From the NCBI GenBank assembly GCA_032716605.1, contig CM064572.1, positions 44,292,703-44,356,702 of the forward strand: a DNA stretch of 64,000 nt. The letters are read 5' to 3'. The position numbers and the translations under genes were made by a program. The stretch is from Paralithodes platypus (lineage: Eukaryota; Arthropoda; Malacostraca; Decapoda; Lithodidae). A model generated the notes under the pieces. That model worked only from the letters and a program-made list of their open reading frames with translations, made no database searches and was not told where the DNA came from. This document shows, in pieces, positions 30,660 to 41,862 of this stretch (the first letter of the stretch is position 1; every line of letters starts with the position of its first letter).

Positions 30660-32520
30660 CTAAGCTACCTGGCCGAACAGACCCGAGTCCCTGAGAAAGG
30701 CCATGGCCACGATCGGGCTTTCCCACAGAGCTCTCCTTGAGTGTAGATTGTGTTGTTGGCGTAAGTGGTTGTGTGAAATGCAGTCTTCTATGATGTGTTT
30801 AATGGTATGGGGTGCTGTGTTACATCCCGGGCAGGCGTCGACAACGGAGTCATCCAGTCTCTTCTGATAGCTCAGGAGAGCTGGATGGTGTCTGCATCTC
30901 AGCCTGGCCAGGTGGACTCTGTCCTCGCGAGGAAGGGAGGATTCGGAAGGATGGATTTCGGGAGGTCGTGCATGCAGCTGCGTGTTGTCTGTGAGTGAGT
31001 GGATGGATCGGTGAGAGATATGAGTATGGATGTGCTTCTGGAAGTTGGTTCGGGGTGGGCAGGGAGGGAGAGAGGACAATAATTGTGTGTGATACCGTGT
31101 GCTGGGTGTTGTTTTGATATTTCTTGGTGTCTGTGGGTGTGTTGCCATGTAGTTTAGTGGGTGGTCTTGGTTCGTGGAGGCTGCTGCCAGGAATTGAATG
31201 CCTCTCATACCCAGATGGTCTTTGACTTTGAGGATTTTGGTTTCTTGATGTAGGTGATCTGTGGGTGCAGTAGCTGTGCAGCCTGTAATGATCTTCAGGG
31301 CTTTGTTTTGAATAGTCTGTAAGGTCTTATGATGTGTTTCAGCTAGGTTAAAAGCCCAGGCTGGGCTTGCGTATTCCATCACTGATCTTATGTATTGTTT
31401 ATATACTGTGGTGGTAGTTTCTTGGTTGTGTCCAAATTTTGTGTGAGCAAGTGACCTGAGGGCGTTAAGTCTGGGTGTCAGTTTCTTTTTAATGTTTGTG
31501 GTGTGCTGTTTGAATGTCATATGAGTATCATATGTTACTCCTAGGATTTTGGGTGTGTGTGTACGTGTTAGGGGTGTGTTGTTTATGGTGAGTTGAGGGA
31601 TGTATTCGTGTTCTTCTGTCCAACTTGTGAGCAGGGTTGCGGTGGATTTGGCTGGGGCTAAATTAAGTCTGTTTGTAGTGCACCAGCCATGTAGTGTGTT
31701 GAGATAGGGTTGAAGGAGATCTGTTGCTCTTTTGGGGTCATGGTGTGTGCATGTGAGTGTTATGTCATATGCATAGGAGGCTAAGTTTATTTGGGGCGTA
31801 TTGGGTGTAGTTATATCGTGCATGTACAGATTGAAGAGTGCGGGGGATAGGACGGATCCTTGTGGGACTCCGTTTGGAAAGTTTCTGATTTTAGATGACT
31901 GACCGGCAAAAGATACGTGTGCACATCTGCCTGCTAGGAAGTTGCCAGCCACCTTTTTGTGTTGTTGTGCATGTTCGTGTTGTAGATTTTGTTTGTTAGG
32001 TTGTGGCGGGGGATGGCATCGAAGGATTTACTAATGTCGAGTGTGGCTAATAGTGATCTGTATGGTGGTCTAGCTGAGTTGATGCTGTCGAAAGCTCTTT
32101 GTGTAAGGTCTGTGAGAAGAGTGTTTGTGGAGTGCAGTGGCCTAAAGCCATGTTGTGTTGGAGCTAGGGGTAGGTCAGGTGTAATTAGTTGTAATACTAG
32201 GCATTCCATGACTTTGGAGGGGGAGCAAAGGAGTGTGATGGGGCGGTGCGAGGAGGGTAGCGTGGGGTCTTTGTTGGGTTTGGGGAATGTGATGATGATA
32301 CCATGCTTCCAAATGTCTGGTATTGTGTTGTGTGAATAGCTGTAGTTTGATATGTTAGTGAGTGCTTGTATGCCTTGTGGTCCCAGGTGTCTGAGGTGTA
32401 TGTTGCTTATGTTGTCTAGGCCACAGGCGGGTGAGTGCTTGATATTGTTGATGATATGCTTTGTCTGGTGATTGGTGAAGGGTGTATAGTCAGGGTCTGT
32501 GGGGAATTGTCTCTTACGTC
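30660..32520 (-). pseudogene. Reverse transcriptase of the Jockey-like LINE
   Basis: From 5' to 3' on the minus strand: a HRPITLL-like block near 32240, APTQHGFRPLHST (about 32145), DISKSFDAIPRHNL (about 32030), a frameshift near 31950, [15 protein letters not shown] (about 31860), and the active-site box at 31764-31775. Thumb and C-terminal parts follow, with a CX2C...HX4C-type finger (CPGCNTAPHTIKHIIEDC) near 30800. The active-site box reads YAYD where YADD is expected, so the first catalytic Asp is replaced by Tyr. The 430-codon C-terminal frame is otherwise open. The copy is dead by frameshift and by the active-site change. Confidence 0.85.
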
Positions 32521-33131
32521 GGATGACACGTCGGTCGTCTTTGTGAGGTTTTAGGTGGCTGACATGTGAAAAGTGATTGATGAGAGTGTTTGCTTGTTGT
32601 TTACATGAAAGAGTAGAGTCTGTTGTTGTGATTGCAGCATGTGATTGTGTTGTGTTGCTGTTGGAAAGTGTGATGCTGTTTAGTGTTTTGTAGAGTTTTT
32701 TGGGGTTTGTTTTGTGATCAAGTGTTTGTAGGAAGTTATTCCAATTTAGTTTTTGTTGTTCTTGTATTTTGTTGTTAGTTTGGGTGTTGAGTGCTTGAAT
32801 TTGTTGTGTGATGTCTTGTGTGTTGGGTGCTGGGGAGTGTTTTAGTATGTCGCGTTGTCTGATGAGGTTTTGAATTTCTGGTGTGAAGTTGGGGTTCTGT
32901 GTTTTTCTGTTACCTCTTGGAATGTGTTTCTTGTCAGCGTTTTGGATAGTTTTATTGAGTATATGTACAGCATTGTTGATGTTAGTGATGGGTGTACTGT
33001 TTAGAGTTGTGAAGTGTTGTTCTGTCTCATTTGTGAATGCTTTCCAATTAGCTCTTTTATAATTGGTGTATGTGTGTTTGTGGCTAGCTGGGGTGAGTCT
33101 GGTTTTGGTGGTGATAATGATCGGGAGGTGG

Positions 33132-33821
33132 TCAGAGCCTAAGGTCTGACCACCCTCCAGGATGTTGTGGGGGCGAGTTCTGGGGAGAAAAAGGTGATGT
33201 CTGGAGATGATGGGTTATAGAGGGCTTGGTGAGGAATATGGGTATGTTGATGGATGTCGTTAAGGATGATGAGGTTATCGGTTTTGTTTTGTAGTACCAG
33301 CCCTCTGTCTGTGTCGGGGTTGTCGACAAACCAGGCCGACATCTTGGCGTTGAAGTCACCACCCAGGATGATGTGTGGGGTGTTTGTGATGTGTTGTAAG
33401 TGTGGTCTGTATTCATTTGGTACTGTAGGGGATGTTTGGGGAGGGATGTATGTGTTTATGATGGTTATGTTGGAGTTGTTGCCAGTGCGTATTTTAATTG
33501 ACTGTATTTCTGTTGTGTTATCATTTGGGGGAGGAGGGATTTGGTTTGTACACTGGTTACTATGTATGATATTTCTTTGTGTACCAGGATGATGAGTCCA
33601 CCGCCCCCGCCGACAGCCCGGTCTTGTCTGATGGTGGTGAAATTATGAAATGTGGGTGTTTTTTGTGTTGTGCAGAGTTTTGTTTCTTGTAAGATGGCAA
33701 TGTGTATGTTGTGTTGTTTGATGAAGTGTGAGAGTTCGTGTTTCTTTGTGTTGATGCCATCTATGTTCAGTTGAAGAATGTTAATGTTATTATGCACGAT
33801 GTATGTTGGGTGCTGCTGCAC
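33132..33821 (-). pseudogene. Endonuclease of the Jockey-like LINE
   Basis: Apurinic-type endonuclease blocks read on the minus strand: NINILQLNIDGI, ILQETKLC, GGGGLIILVHKEISY, then after a frameshift near 33500 the INTYIPPQ block, GGDFNAK near 33350, and GSDHLPI near 33140. This domain nicks the target in target-primed reverse transcription. Between it and RT (32520-33130) lies a charged linker with no recognised domain. Confidence 0.8.
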
Positions 33822-34017
33822 GAGGATGGGGGGGGGGGGAGGGGGGGGGGGGGGGGGGGGGGGGGTGAGGGAGGGCCTGGGGGTTGGGATGGGTGAGGTG
33901 GGGGTGGGGATTGGGGAGCAGGAGATGGGGGTTGGAATGGATTAGGATGGGGTGTGGTGTGTTGAGTTGAGGATGTGGATGGTATGGGAAGGTTAGATGG
34001 GTTAGGGAGGAGAGGTG
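33822..34017 (-). other. P-rich 5' end of the LINE with poly-G tract
   Basis: It contains long G runs (about 33827-33866 on the plus strand) and, on the minus strand, a H/P/L/N-rich open stretch that could be the end of ORF1. Length in the G tract is unlikely to be reliable. Confidence 0.4.
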
Positions 34018-34173
34018 GTAAATAGTTCTTCAGTAGAGCAGTTCAATAAGAGAGTAGATAGTAATTTGCACACTCTGTAAAGAGTGTAGTGCACTAAACA
34101 ATCCCTCTCCATCCACTTCGAGTATCTCCTCGGAATGGACCGCAAGGTCTCTGAGATACTAACTATTCCTTGT

Positions 34174-34772
<599 letters not shown>

Positions 34773-35325
34773 GAGGAGGTGTTTATGAGAGTTAGCTGGA
34801 TTACTCTCTGTGTAGGAGGTGTTTATGAGAGTTAGCTGGATTACTTTCTGTGTAGGAGGAGGAGGTGTTTATGAGAGTTAGCTGGATTATTCTCTGTGTA
34901 GGAGGAGGAGGTGTTTATGAGAGTTAGCTGGATTACTCTCTGTGTAGGAGGAGGAGGTGTTTATGAGAGTTAGCTGCATTACTCTGTGTAGGAGGAGGAA
35001 GTGTTTATGAGAGTTAGCTTGATTACTCTCTGTGTAGGAGGAGGAAGTGTTTATGAGAGTTAGCTGGATTACTCTCTGTGTAGGAGGAGGAGGTGTTTAT
35101 GAGAGTTAGCTGGATTACTCTGTGTAGGAGGAGGAAGAGTTTATGAGAGTTAGCTGGATTACTCTCTGTGTAGGAGGAGGAAGTGTTTATGAGAGTTAGC
35201 TGGATTACTCTCTGTGTAGGAGGAGGAGGTGTTTATGAGAGTTAGGTGGATTACTCTCTGTGTAGGAGGAAGAGGTATTTATGAGAGTTAGCTGGATTAC
35301 TCTCTGTGTAGCAGGAGGAGTGTTT
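34773..35325. repeat. Minisatellite, 40-46 bp unit, 12 copies plus a partial one
   Basis: The unit is (AGG)2-4 then TGTTTATGAGAGTTAGC, then TGGATTACTCTCTGTGT. Units differ in the number of AGG triplets and by a few substitutions. A single diverged unit sits inverted at about 49135-49185 in a related dispersed repeat. There are no spacers between units, so it is not a CRISPR array. Confidence 0.95.
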
Positions 35326-36383
35326 AGTTCGGGGTGGGGAGGGGTGGGGACTGTGCAAGTGAGGCACAATTTAGAAACAGTAAGGAACGCCACGCAAATT
35401 AAACAGGAGTTCCAGTAACTGCCTACAGTCTGCCCACAATATTGCTGTGCTACCCTCCCTTTCTTGCACGTGTATTACTTGTTAACTCTTTGAAGATCAT
35501 GATGCTCTTTGACAGTTTATTCTGGCTATCATTAAACGATTTTAGGAAGGATCTGTGGGAAATATAAGGGTAAAGACTATCTCCATCAACCCTCTAGCTT
35601 CCATATACTCTTCCTAATAATGAATAATTCCGTCTAATATTAGCCAGGAAACAGAACAGTATTGCGTCGTCGTATCTTCTAAGCATTAATACATCTACTT
35701 TATTTTGTATTATATCATCTAGTTTAACATTATTTTCTATACAACAAAATATGCGTTTATTTTATTATTTTATTATTATTTGCTTATACATTTAATTTAC
35801 CTTTTCTTTCATCATCGTGTGCATCTGTTGTTGCTTGAATGTCGAATTTAGCGTTATGTTCATCATTCCTTTTTTATTATTTCTTTTGCATCTAATTTAG
35901 CTTTCATTTCATCCTACCTGTTATAATTACTCTTCTATACATTTAATTTAGCATATATAAGGCACTTTGTATCGATATTTTCTTGTACATATAATTTAGT
36001 TTTTACTTATCATTTGTAGTTATTATCTTATACATTATAATTTAGCTTTTATTGCACCACCTTTTGTGTCCTTTGTGTCTGATTCATATAATGTAACGTA
36101 TATTTTAACATCTTGTGTGTCATTATTTCCCTATGGCTCCCGTTTATCTGTTAATCTCTTCAGCACCATGACTCCTTTTTACCTTTGATTCTGGCCAAAA
36201 CTAGACGATTTTACGCAATTTAAGAATAAGCTTTGTTAATTAGAGGGTTTATTGAGCTCATAATTACATCTTTGAGTCGTAGAGGTGGATCAGAAGCTAA
36301 AGAAAATCGCCTAATGGTAACCAGAATATGGTAAACATTACGTCATCGTGGTGAAGGGGTGAAATTTACGTCCTTCGTATAAT
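35326..36383. other. AT-rich spacer
   Basis: No gene is seen. A short dispersed repeat (TGACAGTTTATTCTGGC and neighbours) occurs at about 35484-35550 and, diverged, at 36160-36230 and 36976-37030. Confidence 0.55.
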
Positions 36384-36540
36384 TTCAGATTTGTTTCCAC
36401 CAACCCACCAATTAATTTATAAGTAAACCTAACTAATGAAATCAATGTAAAACATGAATAAATGTGGTACTCCAAGGACTCGAACTTAGGATACTCACAT
36501 CGAAATTCCGCACACTAAACATTACGCTATCAAGACAGTT
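36384..36540 (-). mobile_element. tRNA-like SINE II, copy b
   Basis: The reverse complement of the family at 28693-28850: starts with AACTGTCTTGATAGCG at 36540, box B-like AGTTCGAGTCC, tail toward 36384. A TTAA foldback begins at its start. Confidence 0.6.
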
Positions 36541-36682
36541 AAGGGGTCCCACCTCGCTATTTTTCTCTGTCTCTTACTCTCTCTTTGTCTTGTATCCATT
36601 CGGCCCCATTCAACCTACTGTTTTAAGACGTTTACCCCCATCCAGGTGTCAATATTTTCCTGGCGAGTGATAGCGAGCCAGC

Positions 36683-36713
<31 letters not shown>

Positions 36714-36925
36714 TTGACAGCAAGCTAAATTTGTACATTTTACGACAGAAAAAATTCTCCGGCAAAGAGGGATTTCTCCATACAATGCTGGCTCGCCAGG
36801 AAGAAATCGACACCTGGATGGGGATAAACGTCTTAACACAGTTGGCTGCAAGGGGCTGAATGGATACAAGCCAGAGAAAGAGAGAAAAGGAGAGAAAGAT
36901 AAAACAAGCTGGTGACCCCCCTTAA
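36539..36925. mobile_element. TTAA-flanked foldback MITE
   Basis: TTAA lies at 36539-36542 and 36922-36925. The two halves are inverted copies of about 150 bp, each with a CATTCGGCCCC-type block, a CATCCAGGTGTC-type block and GCGAGTGATAGCGAGCC, around a (TA)n centre at 36681-36709. Ends read AAGGGGTCCCACC and, on the other strand, AAGGGGGGTCACC. A relative is nested at about 47640-48060. Confidence 0.6.
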
Positions 36926-37359
36926 AAATATATGCACAAGCCTACGGTATATTATGCATTCTCAAATACTGTATAATGAAGATCATGACGCGTTTTGACA
37001 GTTTATTCTGGCAACATATTAGCCGATTATATAAACTGATATACTGTATATAGTGATCCTTTTTACACTAATTTAAACTCATTATCTCATTATCTCTCTC
37101 ACTCACTCACTCTCTCTCGTTTGGTATATAATGGTTCGTCGCACTCTCATCTATTTTCATTACGTTCGTCCCATTCTCACTTCCTTCTCTCTCTTTCTCT
37201 CAGATAGTGACACATTCGTTCTTTTAATCTAATAAATAGAAAGTAGTTTCTTGCAGAGTATATCACCTTTTCTCCTATATTGTATCTAATAGTATATCAT
37301 CCATTAAGGGAGCTCAGACGGTATTGTGCAGCATAATTTACTGGTTCGGCTCAATGGTT
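36926..37359. other. AT- and CT-rich spacer
   Basis: No gene. It contains one copy of the short dispersed repeat noted at 35484. Confidence 0.5.
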
Positions 37360-37690
37360 TAAGGAAGGGGTTTAGTTTGCTCCCTAAACCTCTATCAAGC
37401 TTAAAAAAACACCCACAAGTCCCCCCCTTCGAGATAAGTGTGTACATTTTTCGGTAGAACAATTTCCAGGCCGAAGGCCGATCCCTCTTTAAATACAGGA
37501 TCGCTATCGCTCGCCAGGAAACAAATCGACACCTAAATGGCACGAAAGGTCTTAATATTGGCAAAGAAATGGGGCAAAGGGTCTAAAAATCGCCAAACTA
37601 ATGAGGCGAATGTTTTGAAATATCAAAACAAATAGGGCTAAGCATGAGGGAGGAGGACGACTCGAAAAAACAACTGCTTCCCCTTAAGTC
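37360..37690 (-). repeat. Dispersed repeat R1, copy
   Basis: R1 is a roughly 340-bp non-coding repeat. Diagnostic blocks in its own direction are AAGGGGAGA..GG.CGTTTTTCTGG at the start, GGCGATTTTAAGACCTTTCG, CCTGGCGAGCGATAGCGAGCC, a CCTTCGGCC palindrome, GAAAAATGTACAAAT, TTGATGGAGGTCTA, and an end in CCTTAA. Many copies start or end at TTAA. This one is on the minus strand. Confidence 0.65.
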
Positions 37691-37759
37691 ATTGTATTGG
37701 TAGACAAATACTAGGAACATTGTTCATGCCATAGAACTCACTCAAACGTATCTAGAGGT

Positions 37760-37925
37760 AACCTACCTCTAACACCTAGAACATAAGAACATAAGAACGC
37801 GGGAAACTACATAAGGCCATGCGGCCCACACGAGGCAGCTCCCATTCAGACCCATCCCATATCATCCATATCCAACTTGTTGTATTATCCCCAATTTAGC
37901 AATAGCAATGGTTGAAAAGTACGTG
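37760..37925 (-). repeat. LINE 3'-end repeat with ACATAAGA octamers
   Basis: AACATAAGAACATAAGAAC is followed by GGCCATGCGGCCCACACGAGG and CAGCTCCCATT. The octamer tail is CR1-like. The body resembles a repeat I associate with decapod crustacean genomes; that is memory, not a search. Confidence 0.5.
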
Positions 37926-37949
37926 CAGTGTATCTGTATACAATTATTA

Positions 37950-38330
37950 CCTAATTAAGGGGAGAGGCCGTTTTTCTGGTCCCCCTTCTTCCTCGTGTTT
38001 AGCCCTATTAGTTTTCAGATTTTATGACGTTCGGCTCATTAGTTTGTCGATTTTAAGACCTTTTGCCCCAATTCTCTGTCAATAATAAGACCTTTCGTTC
38101 TATGTAGGTGTAATTTGTTTCACTGGCGAACGATAGTGAGCCTGCAATTTTGGAAGAACCGGCCTTTGGCCGGGAAAATTTTCTACCGAAAAGTGTACAA
38201 ATTAATCTAGAAGGGGGATGTAATGGAAGTTTTTTTTAAGCTTGATGGAGGTCTAGAGAGGGAACTAATGAAATAATAAATACATATATAAATGATCAAA
38301 TAAATACGCCCATCTCGCCTTAATGAGCAA
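37950..38330 (+). repeat. Dispersed repeat R1, copy
   Basis: A near-complete plus-strand copy from TTAAGGGGAGAGGCCG to CGCCTTAATG, with all R1 diagnostic blocks. Confidence 0.65.
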
Positions 38331-38769
38331 AAAAATCAGCCAAACCTTCAATATTGGCTGTAGCGTAATTTCCAAGCACACAAAGTTGTGTAGATATTCA
38401 TGGAACTGGTCTGCAAAATGGCGAGGATTTAGAACACTATTTGGAAGAGCCTTGTTGTATAAAAGGTGTATAAAAGATACCTAAAGAAAACTCAATATTA
38501 GATTCGCATTTTTTGTCATAGTGACCCTTCAAATGGAGAGAGCATAATTGTCTTACTCTGGTGATAAGAAAATGAGATGCCACGCTATTTATGGGTAACT
38601 AAATATGATGATTATTATTTTATGATTATTATTATTATTATATACGGAGGATGGAGAGGGGGGGGGGTACAGATGTCAAAGGGGCATTTTTGTGGTTATA
38701 TATTATTATTCTATTAGCCTATGTAGGAAGGAGTATAGAGAAATACAAAACAAGTAATGTCAAAATTGA
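38331..38769. other. Spacer with ATT tracts
   Basis: No gene. (ATT)n-like runs at about 38610-38640. Confidence 0.5.
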
Positions 38770-39060
38770 TAGTTTTGGGGTCAATGTTGGTTGACCGTCC
38801 CCTACTAACTAACTATAGGTAGCACCTACGAACTTGACCATATTATTGACCCCTGACCTCTCTGTAACTCAAAAGGTCCTAGAACAAACTGGCCGAAAAT
38901 ATCCACACCTACTGTATTTCCTGGTGGACTCTTTCCAAATGGTAGAAAGGTCAGACCGATTGCTTTCATTCATTTTGAGTTATAAGAAGTTAAGGGGTCA
39001 AGATTATTGTCAAGTTTGCTGGCGCTACCTATAATAGGGATGTAGGGAAGAAGGGGTCTG
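38770..39060. repeat. Dispersed repeat R2, copy a
   Basis: Shared blocks with 51430-51650 and 61610-61795 include the TTNCCAAATGGTA motif, a GACCCCTNACCTC-type stretch and the closing GGTCAAGAT..TTG. Function unknown. Confidence 0.5.
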
Positions 39061-39334
39061 CCTCGTGTGAGTCAGTAGGCCAAATGCAGATTTCCATTTT
39101 ATTTTGTTGTCTTCTTTTACTTATCGTGTATCTTTTATTTATATTTTAAACTTTCCTTTGTCTGTAATTAACTTCTTCAGCTCACATTTTATCACCAGTT
39201 CTTTCTTCGCTACTTTAGTGTGGGGGTGGGGGGGGAATGGGCGTATATATTTCTCTATATATTTATCTTTTCAATATGTTTTATTAGTTTCCTCCCGAGA
39301 CATCCATCAAGCTAAACATAAAACATAAATAAAA
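39061..39334. other. Pyrimidine-rich spacer
   Basis: No gene recognised. Confidence 0.5.
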
Positions 39335-39500
39335 ACAAGGTAAATTTGTACATTTTCGATAGAAAAATATCCTGGCCGAAGGCCGATTCATACTTAATTA
39401 CAGGCTCGCTATCGCTCACCAGGAAAAATAATCGACACTAATATGGTATGAAAGGTCTTAAAATGTACAATAAAATGGGGCGAAAGGTCTTAAATATGTG
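39335..39500 (-). repeat. Dispersed repeat R1, partial copy
   Basis: Minus-strand blocks GTACATTTTCGATAGAAAAAT, GGCCGAAGGCC and CGCTATCGCTCACCAGG are present. The rest of R1 is missing. Confidence 0.55.
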
Positions 39501-39668
39501 CATTATAACTATTTGGTATATGGAAACATGTATTAATGATGCGTTGTTCTCCTCTCAGGAAAAAAGAATACATACAAATACGCTTCTTTTAGAGAACGTC
39601 ACTTGACCACCTTGTCTCTCTTATTTAAAATAGGACTTCAGATGCTATCAACCCTTCTGGATTATTAA

Positions 39669-39990
39669 CCCAAAAAACGGTGAGTTATGTGTAATGGATA
39701 CCACACAACTGGGTGGACATATTAGGCTCCATTCCCACCTATAATTGTCATTATACGATAAATATCGTTATTACTTATTCATATGCGCCTATTTTACGTT
39801 TAATATGAAGATAGCAACATGTAGCAAAAATAAAACAAGTGGGAATAGTGTTTGGATGGTCAAAATCACGAATAATTGCCGACAGGCCATTCATCAAGTG
39901 TGGAGCTGAGGCGGGCCACACCCTCCCTTCTCGGAGCCTGGAGCTAGACTGACTTACTCACTAACCCTCTCAGACACTCTACACCCTCTC
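39669..39990 (+). mobile_element. TTAA-flanked MITE, family III copy b (partial)
   Basis: It starts after TTAA at 39665-39668 inside the same host repeat that received element 3. Shared interior includes ATAAATATCGTTATTACTT, CATATGCGCC and ACAAGTGGGAATAGTG. The right end is not sharp. Confidence 0.6.
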
Positions 39991-40014
39991 TAGCAACATG
40001 AGCACGGCTTAGAC

Positions 40015-40270
40015 CGTAATAATCCAACTACTCCCTCTCGGGCATAGGCTGATCGCCTTTACACTCTACCGCTGAAGTCCTGTGAGGTCTTGTTCGAGTC
40101 TAGGGAGTGAGACTTGCGAAGCTTCACAGCTCTGAAGCTGCTTCACCTCTGCGCTTTACCGTCTCATCCCCTAGGCTCGGACCCTCAATCTCAGAACGCG
40201 ACCTATTGAGCAATTAACTCACTAGGCATTGCCCCCCTGTAGCATATTTTTTAATATGGGAATATTCATA
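40015..40270 (-). mobile_element. SINE I, 3' half
   Basis: The reverse complement matches the SINE I body from TATGAATATTCCC through GCAATGCCTAGTGAGTTA to GAACAAGACCTCACAGG and GCCTATGCCCGAGAGG. The tRNA head is missing. Confidence 0.65.
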
Positions 40271-40278
40271 ATAAAATA

Positions 40279-40497
40279 CCCCGAAAACGGGAGGAGACCC
40301 AAACAGAAGAGAATGCAAACAAGGAGGAAGAAGGCGAACCGAAAAGGAAGAAGGTACCGAAGACATCAACCACCAACAGACGAGTCGCTGTACTGACGAA
40401 GGTCACACCGGAAAAGGAATGTCCAATCACGCCCGGCAAGACTATTCGCCCCATCACATCAACAAAGAAGAAGATAGTGTTTAGCCAACCATTCTAG
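40279..40497 (+). CDS. Unidentified coding-like C-terminal tail
   Basis: The frame is open for about 72 codons and ends in TAG at 40495-40497. The product is K/E/T/P-rich, with basic runs such as EPKRKKVPK and TSTKKKIVFSQPF at the end. No start codon belongs to it: the open part begins beside the truncated SINE at 40270. An AATAAA lies about 110 bp downstream, near 40607. It could be the last exon of a host gene, a retroposed gene end, or the end of a transposon gag or ORF1. I do not recognise a family. A 72-codon open frame at this composition can occur by chance, so confidence is low. Confidence 0.3.
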   Translation, partial: PRKREETQTEENANKEEEGEPKRKKVPKTSTTNRRVAVLTKVTPEKECPITPGKTIRPITSTKKKIVFSQPF

Positions 40498-41377
40498 ACA
40501 CCGTATATACATTCTTCTTGTAATATAACACCACCTGTGTCCTCTTTATATATTAAGATATAATGTACATGTTAGAGATTTAGGAATTAGATTATAAGTA
40601 ATTTGTAATAAATCTAATAAGAAATCATTAACCAGATGAAATTAATATAATGATGTTTTGAAAACCTAATTATGTAATAAGGATATGAAAACATACCTCA
40701 ATAGACCTTTGGGACAATGTTTCCTACGCATACATACATATTCCTTTTTTTGTCATCCTTTAACTACTTTTTCTAGTTATACAAATTACATTATTCTTCC
40801 TTCTCATAAAATATTATCTGTTACCTTAGTACCAAAGTTGACGCCGCCACGTCAAACGGCGCTGGTGTCTCTCACACACACATGCCGAGAGAGGGCGCCA
40901 CATACGTTTAAACCTCTCAGGTATACCGCTTAGGCATACCAACACAATCTGAGAATAAAGCATAAGTACATACTCTTTTATTTAATGAATTACCAGGATA
41001 TGTTTACGAGTCATTATCCACATAAATACTACTAACAAGGATATGTAAGTAGATTCCCATTTCACCATGCCGGGAAGGAGTATAATAGATAAAATACTTT
41101 CTCATGCCATCTAGGACTTAATTTCTTCGATGCACACACGACACAAAAACATTCCACGCAAGTTCAGATTCCATATTTCCTTTTCCTTGAACACTATTAC
41201 TGTTTTCCAAGGTTTTATTGAGTTCATGTAGATATGATATGATGTTTTATTTAACCATTGATGAAGTACCTTTTACTGTGAGATGTATTTTGATTTAAGC
41301 ATCATCCCATCACTTAGTAAATTGACTATATTCAAGGATACCTTGACCACCAGAGTAAGAAGGGTTTATAAACCTCT
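40498..41377. other. AT-rich DNA, possible 3' UTR then unknown
   Basis: It includes the AATAAA near 40607 and, from about 40819, sequence of the same style as 41863-44300. No other gene is seen. Confidence 0.4.
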
Positions 41378-41381
41378 TTAA

Positions 41382-41858
41382 CCCTTAACTGGCGGCACCC
41401 GGTATATGTCGAGTTAAAGAAAAGGTGCCCATATGCGGGTCACGGCTATTGTCGTGTGCAATTTTGAGCACGTAATGTGCTCTGACAGAGAGCGGAGCGG
41501 TGGGAGGAGCATAGATTACCTCCTGACCGCTCGCCACGGCCGCCATGGACCTACTGAGATTTACTGCACCCTCCTCCACCCTCTCTCACTCGTTTCACAC
41601 GTAATAATGCAAGAAAATGACCGTATTTTAACGATTTTGCCCTTCGGTTGCACGATCGTTGCAAGACAACCAGTGATCGTAGAAGGATGGTTCGGGTGTC
41701 ATTGGAAAGCTCAATTTATGCCCTTTCAGGGATACATACTTGTATTACGCTTTGGGTCTTGTTTATTCATGAAAAAGAGCATGGAAACAACCCCATTAAT
41801 GGTAAAAAAAAACGCTGGGCGGTACATAGAAATTACCGCCTAGGCCGCTCTTAAGGTG
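41382..41858 (-). mobile_element. TTAA-flanked MITE, family I copy c
   Basis: TTAA at 41378-41381 and 41859-41862; insert 477 bp, opposite in orientation to copies a and b. Ends CCCTTAACTGGCGGC and, on the other strand, CACCTTAAGAGCGGC. The interior keeps the block around TTATGCCCTTTCAGGGATA found in both other copies, despite visible divergence elsewhere. Confidence 0.85.
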
Positions 41859-41862
41859 TTAA

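Larger units (their letters stand above)
30637..34017 (-). mobile_element. Jockey/I-group LINE inserted in CR1 copy A
   Basis: The flanks repeat GTAAATAGTT exactly (30627-30636 and 34018-34027). The 3' end on the minus strand is an (AAC)n tail at 30637-30658. The element encodes endonuclease then RT and ends, at its 5' side, in P-rich sequence that may be the tail of ORF1. At 3.4 kb it is probably 5' truncated. Confidence 0.9.
29203..34090 (+). pseudogene. CR1-like LINE copy A, RT remnant, split by another LINE
   Basis: The conserved start of a CR1-clade RT is visible: KSSGPDGF, then WKLANVTPIFKKGDHECP and NYRPISLIS at about 29310-29500. Later come ISKFADDKKL (about 29910) with the FADD catalytic box, DLGVLIRSDLKFSKQC (about 30135) and LERVQARTTKL. 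The frame ends in SVEQFNKRVDSNLHTL at about 34030-34080. Several stops and frameshifts kill the frame, mostly between 29535 and 29830. The frame is cut at 30636 by the Jockey-like LINE and resumes at 34018. The 5' half (ORF1 and endonuclease) is absent, as expected for a 5'-truncated LINE. Confidence 0.85.

Noticed and set aside
30795..32339. Plus-strand frames across the LINE
   Set aside because: Shadows of the minus-strand RT, whose motifs are unambiguous.
34773..35325. CRISPR-like array of regular direct repeats
   Set aside because: Units abut without unique spacers and the DNA is eukaryotic; it is a minisatellite.
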